In this document: piece after piece, positions 1 through 7,430 of the stretch
Numbering within the stretch: the stretch's first letter is position 1
Layout: each line of letters begins with the position of its first letter
DNA from: CAZOHG01 sp964579725
Lineage (GTDB): Bacteria > Zhuqueibacterota > JdFR-76 > BMS3Abin05
Assembly: GCA_964579725.1 (NCBI GenBank)
Contig: CAZOHG010000102.1
Coordinates: 1 to 8,699 of the forward strand
Length of the DNA stretch: 8,699 nt
Reading direction: 5' to 3'
Position numbers and translations under genes: made by a program
Notes under the pieces: generated by a model
What the model saw: only the letters and a program-made list of their open reading frames with translations
What the model was told of the DNA's origin: nothing
Database searches by the model: none

Positions 1-746
1 GTCCAGATTGTCCGCACCAGAGCCAGCTCACTACCGTCCGAGCGGCGAAACAATCGGTGCAGGCAAATGGTTTCCGTGGAATGATTTTCCTCCACTTCGG
101 CAACGGACAAAATGGTTTCCGGAAAACGTGCCTCTTGTTTAAACATTACTTCCAGCGAGCGCAGCCCAAGCCTGCCGAAGGGGTCTTCGGGAAGCGCTTC
201 CAATGCCCAGTCGGCGAACCAGACGTTGTTGACATGTCCGTTTGAATCTAACTCCGCCCGCCGGGTGGGAATTTCCTTTCGAAAGGTTTCGCTTTCGGGA
301 CGCGGCAGACGGGGAAAATCGTCTTCCACCATTCGCTTTTCTACGTGGTGAAAAGCCGTATACATTTCGGCCGGAATGCGAGCGGGCCGCTTTTTGCGAA
401 AATCAATGAGAATCCATTGCGTAGAAGCCTTGGCAAAAGTGCGGCCGGCCGGATCGGTTAGATGAAATTCGCGAATGGCATGGAGCCCTTGCAGAGCGTA
501 CGGCCAGGTGTGCACCACAACCGTTTCGTTCCAAAGCGGCCTTTTCTCCACAATGAGATGCAGTCGGTAAAGCACCCACGTAATACCCAATTGGAAGAGT
601 TGTTCAATGGAATACCCGCGCTCCCGCGAATGTTGCACCGCCGCATCCTGCATGTAATTTAGCAAAGACAGTAGGGTGACTTTTTCGTCCGGCCCGTATT
701 CGTAAGAGCGAACGGGATATTCTTTGACGAAAATATGGGATTCCAT
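1..746 (-). CDS. Acyl-ACP thioesterase (FatA/FatB-like double hot-dog), 3' end outside window
   Basis: This cytoplasmic enzyme hydrolyses acyl-ACP to free fatty acid and ACP. The frame is open from the ATG at 746-744 to the left edge: 248 codons, with only a short C-terminal part missing compared with the roughly 250-residue bacterial enzymes. The N-terminal hot-dog half covers about residues 5-130. The C-terminal half carries the family signature DSNGHVNN at 167-174, followed by WFADWALEALPED. By comparison with plant FatB, D167, N169 and H171 match the catalytic Asp, Asn and His. E205, 34 residues after the His, matches the catalytic Glu, and the next position, Cys in FatB, is Ala206 here. 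The start is set by GGAGG 10 bases upstream and by the one-base overlap with the stop of the PII-like gene (TAATG), which implies translational coupling. It is the last visible gene of the efflux operon. The family call is strong; chain-length preference cannot be read from sequence. Confidence 0.9.
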   Translation of the reverse strand, partial: MESHIFVKEYPVRSYEYGPDEKVTLLSLLNYMQDAAVQHSRERGYSIEQLFQLGITWVLYRLHLIVEKRPLWNETVVVHTWPYALQGLHAIREFHLTDPAGRTFAKASTQWILIDFRKKRPARIPAEMYTAFHHVEKRMVEDDFPRLPRPESETFRKEIPTRRAELDSNGHVNNVWFADWALEALPEDPFGRLGLRSLEVMFKQEARFPETILSVAEVEENHSTETICLHRLFRRSDGSELALVRTIW

Positions 747-1036
747 TAAATTATTTCCTCCACGGGCAAAACAAAGGCCTTAATGCCCTCGCGTTGTTTT
801 TTCTTCTTCAATTTGCGAACGCAGTCGAGGATAGTGGGAACGGTGTCGTCTGGTGCCACAATCAGCAACATGTGATTTTGCCCCGGCCATATGTGGCTAC
901 CCATGTGCGGTTCCGAATGTGTCCCCACCCCGTAGATATTCGGAAACTTGGTAAAGGTTTGAATGGCATGCGATTTTAGACAATCCAACACCTCCAATTC
1001 AATGGCGGCATTGTACACGATTTGAACCTGCTTCAT
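746..1036 (-). CDS. PII-like, transporter-associated small protein (PG0541-type)
   Basis: A 96-residue soluble protein with no signal peptide or membrane segment. Its compact alternating beta/alpha pattern (MKQVQIVYNAAI, LLIVAPDD, GIKAFVLPVEEI) fits the ferredoxin-like fold of PII/CutA-type trimers. The motif GVGTHSEPHMGSHIWPGQN at about residues 36-54 resembles the family NCBI calls PG0541 transporter-associated proteins, and more broadly the PII-like (PII-NG) proteins encoded beside RND pumps; this match is from memory. Histidines 40, 44, 48 and 55 and Met45 and Met56 cluster where a PII T-loop would lie. The start codon overlaps the RND stop by four bases (ATGA) and has GGAGG four bases upstream, so it is probably translationally coupled to the pump. 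The likely role is sensing a small ligand or metal and modulating the pump, but no function is proven by the sequence. Classical PII uridylylation or ATP motifs are not evident. Confidence 0.8.
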   Translation of the reverse strand: MKQVQIVYNAAIELEVLDCLKSHAIQTFTKFPNIYGVGTHSEPHMGSHIWPGQNHMLLIVAPDDTVPTILDCVRKLKKKKQREGIKAFVLPVEEII

Positions 1037-4000
1037 ATTTCCTCCAGGCGATGAAAGGTTCGTTTTCCCTTGAGCTTCGATTCCACAATGGCATAAAGAG
1101 TAGGCACGTAAACCAGCGTAATAAGAGTTGAGACGAGCAAGCCGCCAATAACGGCAACCGCCAGCGGCACCCAGCTTTCAGACCCTTCGCCACGGGCAAG
1201 GGCCATTGGTAGCAGGCCGAAAATGGTGGTAAATGCCGTCATGAGCACAGGCCGCAGACGGGTTCGACCCGCCTCTAAAATTGCTGCGCGAAGTGCCATT
1301 CCCCGTCCGCGCAAAATATTAATGTAATCGATGAGCACAATGGCATTGTTAACCACAATCCCCGTCAGCATGACCATTCCGAACATGGAATTGACGTTCA
1401 GGCTGAGCCCCGTCAGGAAAAGTGCCCACAAAACCCCAATAATAGCAAAGGGCACGGCAAACATAATAATGAATGGGTCGATAAAAGACTCAAACTGAGC
1501 GGCCATAACCAAGTAGACCAGCAAAAATCCCACTAAAAGTGCCCAGAAAAGGGTGTGGAAAGACGAGCGCTGTTGTTCAATGGAACCCGCCAGTTTGATC
1601 TCAATTCCCGGGGGAACCCCAATTTTGTTGAGTTGTTTTTTGAGATCGGAGGTAACCTGCCCCAATTTTCGGCCGTAAATATCGGCCTCCACTTTTACAA
1701 TGCGTGACTGGTTTTTCCGGTCTAATTCAACGGGTCCGCGGCGCTCAATAATCTTGGCAAAACTGGAAATAGGAATATGTTTACCCGTCACGGAAGAGAC
1801 GGTAATGCGCGTTAGTTTCTGAAGTCCTTCTCGGTCGCCCTTTTTGAGGCGCACGTAGATGTCGTACTCATTTCCTCCCCGGCGGTAAAGTGTCGCTTTC
1901 TGTCCGAAAACCTGGGTTCGTAAACCGGTGGCAATTCCGGCCATATTCAGCCCCAAAGCCGAGGCTTTTTCCCGGTCCACCCGCACCCAGAGTTCCGGCT
2001 GACCCTTTTGTAGCGAGATGTCCGCGTTGGTAATGCCAGGGATAGTTTTCATTTTACTTAAAATTAAATGCGCCAGGGAATCCATAACCGAAAGATCGTA
2101 TCCGTAAATTTCAACGGAAACCGGTTTTCCACCCGCAAAAGCCTGCGCAAAGGGGTCTTGCTGGCTCATATCCACGTCCGACACCCCAGGAATTTCGCGA
2201 ATTCTTTTTCCCAAATAATAGGCAATGTCCCGATCGGAGCGTTTGCGTTCTTTTTTCGGTTTTAGCCGAATAATCAGACGTCCGTAATTGGTTCCCTCCT
2301 TCTGCCCCATTGCCAGCGCCACTCCCGAAAACGGAGAAGCCCCACTCCGAACCAGCACGTTTTCCCGCTCGGGGACTTCCTTCACGACGATGTCTTCCAC
2401 GCGCTTCATAATGGATGAAAGCTCGGCAATGGGCGTCCCGGGAGGTGTTTCGATAATGCCCTGTACCTGCCCTTGATCCATTGCGGGCATAAATTCCGTC
2501 GGGATAAAAGCCAGCAGACCCAAACTAATGAAGAAAACCACCAAACCGTAAATAACGGTGCGCACCTTGTGATCGTACGCCCACCGGAGAAGGCCGCCGT
2601 AAAAGCGCGCGAGGGCGTCAAATCCTTTGCCAACATTTTCCGAAAGGGTTCGGAAAAGTTTGGTGCGCGGTTTCTTTATTCGATTTTCGGTAAGTCCCAG
2701 CGAAGCCAACATCGGTGTGAAAAATAGAGCTGAAAAAAGCGAGGCCAAGAGGACAATAATCAGAACCCAGCCCAACTCTTTGAACAAAACCCCGATTATG
2801 CCGTGAATAAAAATAATGGGCAGAAAAATGGCAATTGTGGTCAAGGTAGAGGCAGAAATGGCATTTCCGATCTCCGTTGTTCCGAAGATGGCGGCTTCTT
2901 CCTTTTCGCGCTTCAATTCGTAGCGGTGGCGGAAAATATTTTCAAACACCACAATGGCGTTGTCCACCACCATACCAATGGCAATAGCCAAGCTTGCCAA
3001 TGACATGAGGTTAATGGTGTATCCGGCCAGGTAGAGAAAAATAAACGCAATAATCAGGGAAAAGGGAATGGTGAGTGCCACAATCAGGCTTCCCTTTACG
3101 TTTTGCAGAAAAAGCAAAACGACCAAAAAGACCAAAAGACCGCCCCACAAAATGGTGGACGTTAGCTGTCCAATGGAACGTTTAATAAAAACCGAGGAAT
3201 CCATGATGACTTTTATTTTCACGTCCGGCGGCAGCAGTTTTTGGATTTGGTCAATTTTTTTGTAAATGGCTTTGCTCACCTGAACAGTGTTTGCCCCAGA
3301 CTGCTTTTGCACCCAAATCATAATGCCCTGGCGTTGGTCCACACGGACGTTCCAGGTTTCTTCCTTGAATCCGTCTTCTACTCGAGCCAAATCTTTTAAA
3401 TAAATGGGCACACCGTATTTGGTTGCGCCCACCACCAAATTCCGAATCTGGTCAAGATTTTTAAATTCTCCCGGCACACGAACTTGGTACTCCTTGTGCC
3501 CAATGGGAAGGGGCCCTCCGGGCAAATTCAAGTTGTTTGCCCGTAAAAGATTGACAAGCTGGTCGAGAGAAATATTGTAGCTTTCCAGACGCGCCTGATC
3601 TAAAATGACGTTAATTTGCCGCTGTTTCCCCCCAAAGGCAAAGGCGGTTCCCACGCCCGGCACCCGCTTCAGGGGATCGACAATTTGTTTGTCCACAATG
3701 TCCCAAAGATTGTCGTAGCTTTCTTTGGCCTGTACGCCAATGAACATGACCGGGATCATGCTCATGCTAAATTTGAAGATCATAGGTTTGTTGGCATCGT
3801 CCGGCAACATGTCAGAAATCATGTCCAAATTGTCCCGGACGTCGTTGGCGGCTTCGGCTAAATTGGTTCCCCAATTGAATTTCAAGGTAATGGCCGAAAC
3901 ATTTTCCTTGGAAATAGACGTCACTTCGTCGATGTTCGGCACAGTGGCCACACTGTTTTCAATCACTTTGGTGACACGGCTTTCCACATCTTCCGCCGAA

Positions 4001-4161
4001 GCGCCCGGGTAGGTGGTCACAATGCTCAGACTGGGAAAGCTAATATCCGGCATGAGGTCCAGTGCTAAATTAGCCAGACTGTAAATCCCGATGACCAGAA
4101 CGGCGACGAAAACCACAATGGACGTCACCGGGCGCTTCACGCCCAATTCAGGTAATTTCAT
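1033..4161 (-). CDS. RND-family efflux pump, inner-membrane permease (HAE1-like)
   Basis: A 1042-residue proton-driven exporter, the usual length for AcrB-type pumps, expected to act as a trimer in the inner membrane. TM1 lies at about 12-32, followed by a periplasmic porter/docking domain to about 330, TM2-TM6 at 336-482, TM7 at about 536-553, a second periplasmic domain, and TM8-TM12 at 869-1020. Family hallmarks include the N-terminal RPVTSIVVFVAV helix, DLMPDISFPSLSIVTTYPGAS, GMVVDNAIVVFENI in TM4 and RLRPVLMT in TM11. The TM4 relay keeps one Asp (D400), with Asn401 in place of the second AcrB Asp. The TM10 Lys position (AcrB K940) is Asn938. No His/Met-rich metal signature suggests a heavy-metal pump, so organic or amphiphilic substrates are more likely. 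GGAGG stands seven bases before the ATG. The gene lies between the adaptor gene (42-base gap) and the PII-like gene (4-base overlap). Substrate unknown. Confidence 0.96.
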   Translation of the reverse strand: MKLPELGVKRPVTSIVVFVAVLVIGIYSLANLALDLMPDISFPSLSIVTTYPGASAEDVESRVTKVIENSVATVPNIDEVTSISKENVSAITLKFNWGTNLAEAANDVRDNLDMISDMLPDDANKPMIFKFSMSMIPVMFIGVQAKESYDNLWDIVDKQIVDPLKRVPGVGTAFAFGGKQRQINVILDQARLESYNISLDQLVNLLRANNLNLPGGPLPIGHKEYQVRVPGEFKNLDQIRNLVVGATKYGVPIYLKDLARVEDGFKEETWNVRVDQRQGIMIWVQKQSGANTVQVSKAIYKKIDQIQKLLPPDVKIKVIMDSSVFIKRSIGQLTSTILWGGLLVFLVVLLFLQNVKGSLIVALTIPFSLIIAFIFLYLAGYTINLMSLASLAIAIGMVVDNAIVVFENIFRHRYELKREKEEAAIFGTTEIGNAISASTLTTIAIFLPIIFIHGIIGVLFKELGWVLIIVLLASLFSALFFTPMLASLGLTENRIKKPRTKLFRTLSENVGKGFDALARFYGGLLRWAYDHKVRTVIYGLVVFFISLGLLAFIPTEFMPAMDQGQVQGIIETPPGTPIAELSSIMKRVEDIVVKEVPERENVLVRSGASPFSGVALAMGQKEGTNYGRLIIRLKPKKERKRSDRDIAYYLGKRIREIPGVSDVDMSQQDPFAQAFAGGKPVSVEIYGYDLSVMDSLAHLILSKMKTIPGITNADISLQKGQPELWVRVDREKASALGLNMAGIATGLRTQVFGQKATLYRRGGNEYDIYVRLKKGDREGLQKLTRITVSSVTGKHIPISSFAKIIERRGPVELDRKNQSRIVKVEADIYGRKLGQVTSDLKKQLNKIGVPPGIEIKLAGSIEQQRSSFHTLFWALLVGFLLVYLVMAAQFESFIDPFIIMFAVPFAIIGVLWALFLTGLSLNVNSMFGMVMLTGIVVNNAIVLIDYINILRGRGMALRAAILEAGRTRLRPVLMTAFTTIFGLLPMALARGEGSESWVPLAVAVIGGLLVSTLITLVYVPTLYAIVESKLKGKRTFHRLEEI

Positions 4162-4203
4162 GGAAATTCCTCCAGAATCTATCGCCCTAAAAGATTTTCG
4201 ACC

Positions 4204-5304
4204 TTATTTATTCACAATTTTAACCAGCTGTCCGTCAACCAACGCATCTTTCCCAACGGTAACGACGGATTCCCCTTCCTTTAAACCGGCCACCACTTCC
4301 GCCCACTTGTTGTTGAGAATCCCTGTGGTGAGTAGCACCTTGTGCGCCACATGGTTGGCATCCACAGTGAATGCGAATTTTTTGCTACCCTCAAAATACA
4401 AGGCGTCCACGGGAATGGCCAAAATACTCTTGTGGGTGGACACTAGAATTCTAAGTCGCGCGAACATGCCTGCTTTTAACAAATAGCCCGGATTGGGAGC
4501 AACAATATTGACCTTAAAACTCCGGCTGGCCGGATCGGCAACAGGCACCACCGATTCCACCTGCCCGTGAAAAACGCTGTCCGGGTAGGCATCCACGCGG
4601 ATTTCTACCGGCTGCCCTTTTTGAATTTTCGGGTAATTGGCCTCCGAAACCTGGGTGGCGATTTTGACCGAAGAAATGTCCACGAGCGTGCAAACACCAA
4701 ATCCCCCCGGCATCATGGGATTAATAATATCTCCTTCGTGCAGGTATTTTTGTCCGATGAATCCCGAAAACGGTGCCCTCATTTTCGCCACGCGCATTTG
4801 GTAGCTGGCCATGTCGAACGCAGCCCGAGCCTGCTGCATTTGCGCTCGGGCGGCTTCAATGCCGACGCGCATTTTGTCGTACTGCTGGTCCGACACGCTG
4901 CCGTTCTTTTTCAGCTCCTGAATTCGTTTCCAATTGAGCTCAGCATCGTGCAAATTGGCTTTGGCCACCGCAAGGCCCGCTTTGGCCTGCCGAAGCTGGT
5001 AGGAATAGAGTTCGGTGTCCAACATGGCAATAACAGTTCCGGCTTTAACAAATTGGCCTTCCTTTACGAAAATTCGGGCAATTTTCCCGGAAATGTGCGG
5101 AACCACGTTCAACTGGTGTTTCGCCTCAATATTGCCGGTGAACTCCAAAAATTCCTTCAAATTGCGCTGGAGCACGGGAGTTACCTGAACGGCAACAAGC
5201 TGTTTCCCGCCTTCAGCGGTTGAGCTGGCCTTTTTTTGGCAGCCGCCTAAAAATACGGTCAAAATGAACGCGAAAATCAAAAAACCCACAGCCTGTCGTT
5301 TCAT
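4204..5304 (-). CDS. RND efflux periplasmic adaptor (membrane fusion protein), lipoprotein
   Basis: A 366-residue adaptor linking the RND pump to the outer-membrane channel. The N-terminus is a lipoprotein signal peptide: basic MKRQ, a hydrophobic stretch, then lipobox LGGC with Cys22 as the predicted lipidation site, so the mature protein should be membrane-anchored in the periplasm. Domains in order: membrane-proximal strand from about 38; first half of the split lipoyl domain, about 61-97 (VVPHISGKIARIFVKEGQFV); alpha-helical hairpin, about 98-170; second lipoyl half, about 172-205 (MRAPFSGFIGQKYLHEGD); beta-barrel domain, about 208-285; membrane-proximal domain to the end (ILAIPVDALYFEG, AGLKEGESVVTVG). 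The helical hairpin is of medium length, as in AcrA-type proteins. GGAGG is five bases before the ATG. The gene sits 57 bases after the TolC-type gene and 42 bases before the pump gene. There is no metal-binding His/Met-rich extension. Family assignment is secure. Confidence 0.95.
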   Translation of the reverse strand: MKRQAVGFLIFAFILTVFLGGCQKKASSTAEGGKQLVAVQVTPVLQRNLKEFLEFTGNIEAKHQLNVVPHISGKIARIFVKEGQFVKAGTVIAMLDTELYSYQLRQAKAGLAVAKANLHDAELNWKRIQELKKNGSVSDQQYDKMRVGIEAARAQMQQARAAFDMASYQMRVAKMRAPFSGFIGQKYLHEGDIINPMMPGGFGVCTLVDISSVKIATQVSEANYPKIQKGQPVEIRVDAYPDSVFHGQVESVVPVADPASRSFKVNIVAPNPGYLLKAGMFARLRILVSTHKSILAIPVDALYFEGSKKFAFTVDANHVAHKVLLTTGILNNKWAEVVAGLKEGESVVTVGKDALVDGQLVKIVNK

Positions 5305-5361
5305 TTATGCCTCCAAAATTTGGATGAATTTTATTCCATTTTCCAACTAACACTTCATTTT

Positions 5362-6747
5362 TTACGGCTTTTTCATTTCCGTTTCAATGATGCCTACTGC
5401 CTTGAGCAATTTTGCAATGGAAATACGGTAGTCCGCCAGAGCCGAAATGTAATTGTTTTTTGCTTGCGTAAGCAGACTATTGGCGTCCAAAAAATCCGAG
5501 TTCGTGACCATTCCTTGCTTAAATTTGTCCTCAGTCACCCTGAAATTTTCTTCCGCTTGTTCCTTTGCCTGTTGACTGAGCCGAATCTTTTCTTCCGCTT
5601 CTTTGGCCGAAAGGTAGCTCTGCGTGACCTCCAAAATCACCCCGTCGTTGGCCATTTTGGCCGTATTTTGAATCTGCGCAAGCTGGGATTCCGACTCGGC
5701 CTGTTTGTAATAGGTTTCTCCCCAGTCAAAAAGGTTCATTTGCGCCACTACCGAAACCGTCCAGGTAGCGTAAAAATCGGGGTTGTATTCACGGTCGGGG
5801 TACTTGTAGCCGTAATTGGCCACAAAAGCCACCGTCGGCAGGTACGAACCCTTGCTCATATCCACCATTTTTTGCCCGATCTTCAAATTTTCCGCCAGCA
5901 TTTTCAAATCGGGTCGATTTTTCTTCGCCAATGCAATGGCTTTTTGCACCGATTCAATAGGAAATGGAAGAACCCTGAGCTGTTCGTCCGGCACAACCTC
6001 AGTGTCCAGAGGAAGCCCGACCGTACTACAAAAAGCCGTTTGCGCCAGCTTCTTGGCGTGGCGTGCCTGAAGTTCCATTAATTTGACATTGGAGAGCTGT
6101 ACCTTGGCCTTCAGGATTTCGTTTTTAGTGAGCATGCCTACGCGGTACATGTTGTTGAGGTCTTTCATGTGGGACTGCATTTGCCGAATCGCTGCTTGTG
6201 CAACCTCTTCAAATTTCTGGGCCTTTACCAGATTCCAATACGCCTTTTCCACGTTGAAAATCAGTTCGTTTTTCGCTTTGCGGTAATTGTCTTCCGCCGC
6301 CTTTTCGTTGTGTTTGGCAATGGCGTAGCCGTTCCATATTTTAAAACCTGTGAAAATTGGTTGTTGGAGTTGAATGGTTGCGCCGTAGTTTTCCGCGCGC
6401 CCAATGGTAATCTTTTTAGGCGTAGCCCCTCCCGAAAAACCTCCGAACGAACCGCCCCCCGGGAAAATGTTGCCGAAAGATTTCAGCGGAATGAACGGCG
6501 CGTAGTCCAACCGGGCGTAATTGGCTTGACCCGTAATTTTGGGAAAAAATCCGGTGCGGGCCTGCCCCAATTTCGCTTTGGCCTGTTCCAATTTTGCCTT
6601 GGCAATTTTGAGATTGGGGTTTTTCTGAAAAGCAATCTGAAAACTGGCCTGCAGATTCAGATGTTTGGCCTCCTGGGCCCAACCGGCCAGTGTAAATCCC
6701 AAAATCAAACTGGTCAGAAATGCGGTTTTGAGTGGTAACCGTGGCAT
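5362..6747 (-). CDS. TolC-family outer-membrane efflux channel
   Basis: A 461-residue outer-membrane channel protein that would trimerise to form the exit duct of the efflux complex. A Sec signal peptide is clear, with a predicted cut after LAGWA (Ala24 before Gln25). The mature part shows two internally similar halves typical of TolC/OprM: helices rich in Ala, Lys and Gln with heptad-like spacing (about 31-68, 138-245, 262-300, 345-450), each half with beta strands for the barrel (about 70-135 and 303-343, the latter containing YLPTVAFVANYGY and VAQMNLFDWGE). A Gly/Phe/Ser-rich segment at residues 91-108 lies between the first two predicted strands, likely an extracellular loop. There is no N-terminal lipobox, so unlike OprM it is probably not acylated. 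GGAGG is six bases before the ATG, and the upstream barrel-protein gene ends 20 bases earlier. Length and architecture are normal for the family. Confidence 0.94.
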   Translation of the reverse strand: MPRLPLKTAFLTSLILGFTLAGWAQEAKHLNLQASFQIAFQKNPNLKIAKAKLEQAKAKLGQARTGFFPKITGQANYARLDYAPFIPLKSFGNIFPGGGSFGGFSGGATPKKITIGRAENYGATIQLQQPIFTGFKIWNGYAIAKHNEKAAEDNYRKAKNELIFNVEKAYWNLVKAQKFEEVAQAAIRQMQSHMKDLNNMYRVGMLTKNEILKAKVQLSNVKLMELQARHAKKLAQTAFCSTVGLPLDTEVVPDEQLRVLPFPIESVQKAIALAKKNRPDLKMLAENLKIGQKMVDMSKGSYLPTVAFVANYGYKYPDREYNPDFYATWTVSVVAQMNLFDWGETYYKQAESESQLAQIQNTAKMANDGVILEVTQSYLSAKEAEEKIRLSQQAKEQAEENFRVTEDKFKQGMVTNSDFLDANSLLTQAKNNYISALADYRISIAKLLKAVGIIETEMKKP

Positions 6748-6767
6748 GCACGACCTCCTGATTTATG

Positions 6768-7394
6768 TCAAAATAAAAACCGAATACCCACTGTACTCAA
6801 CAAAACGGCCTGTTCCGTAAATTTCTCACCGAAGAAAAACTTGTCCTTGCACAGAATGTACTGGTAGCGCGATTCCCCAAAGACGGATACATGTTTCTGC
6901 ACCCGAACGGAAAGCCCCAAACCGGTGCTGAACCCCGGGCTCATTTTTTGTAGCTTTTCCCCCTGGTACAGGACAGCGTCGCTTCGTGGACCGTCCACAG
7001 CGTATTTCCAAAAATAAATGCCTACACCAAAGGGAACGTACGCGGAAATCGGCCCGAAACGCCAACGCAAATTGTTGGAGAAAACAAGCGCGGGGAGAAC
7101 AAAAACCTGCTCTCGCAACTGATTGGGGCGAGCCGATTTTTTGAACGGCAGATCCGTAAAAAAGGCTTGAACTTCAATGCGGTAATGGGAGGTAATATCG
7201 TTGGAAAACGAGACCCCGTAGACCGCACCTGTTTGTAAAATATCTGCCGATTTTTGCCCCGTATTGTACGTACCCCCGACGGCTTTAGACGCCCCGCCGA
7301 AGACGGCCACGCCAAGGGTTCCGCCGGCTCTGGCCAAATCGCTAAGGGCGAAAATCAAAAAACCAGCCCAAAATATCACGCCGATTTTCTTCAT
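6768..7394 (-). CDS. Small outer-membrane beta-barrel protein, function unknown
   Basis: A 208-residue protein with a Sec signal peptide (MKKIGVIFWAGFLIFALSD, predicted cut after ALA-type site ARA at about residue 23). The mature part has about eight amphipathic beta-strand candidates: near 25-35, 52-64, 70-80, 96-113, 115-132, 152-165, 168-182 and 195-208. It ends in GIRFLF with a C-terminal Phe, the usual signal for insertion by the Bam machinery. This suits an eight-stranded OmpX/OmpA-type barrel without a periplasmic peptidoglycan-binding domain. I do not recognise a named family and infer no transport function: eight-stranded barrels rarely form large pores. The gene lies 36 bases after tetR and 20 before the TolC-type gene, so it is probably co-transcribed with the efflux genes. 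The ribosome site is GGGAGA, four bases before the ATG. Possible roles are envelope stability or assembly of the channel. Confidence 0.8.
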   Translation of the reverse strand: MKKIGVIFWAGFLIFALSDLARAGGTLGVAVFGGASKAVGGTYNTGQKSADILQTGAVYGVSFSNDITSHYRIEVQAFFTDLPFKKSARPNQLREQVFVLPALVFSNNLRWRFGPISAYVPFGVGIYFWKYAVDGPRSDAVLYQGEKLQKMSPGFSTGLGLSVRVQKHVSVFGESRYQYILCKDKFFFGEKFTEQAVLLSTVGIRFLF

Positions 7395-7430
7395 GGTGTC
7401 TCCCTGTCTTTGTCGTTGTACTTTTTTGTT

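Noticed and set aside
746..1036. CutA or classical GlnB/GlnK nitrogen regulator
   Set aside because: The length and fold pattern are related, but the signature residues I can see match the transporter-associated PII-like group better, and no ammonium transporter is present.
4567..5223. Plus-strand open frame of 218 codons
   Set aside because: It lies wholly inside the well-supported adaptor gene on the other strand, resembles no family and has no ribosome site.
5320..6081. Plus-strand open frame of 253 codons
   Set aside because: It is antisense to the TolC-type gene, rich in Phe, His and Arg as expected for a shadow of a coding strand, and has no recognisable domain.
7395..7430. Terminator between tetR and the barrel-protein gene
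   Set aside because: The spacer is purine-rich on the transcript, with no stem followed by a U-run in the minus direction.
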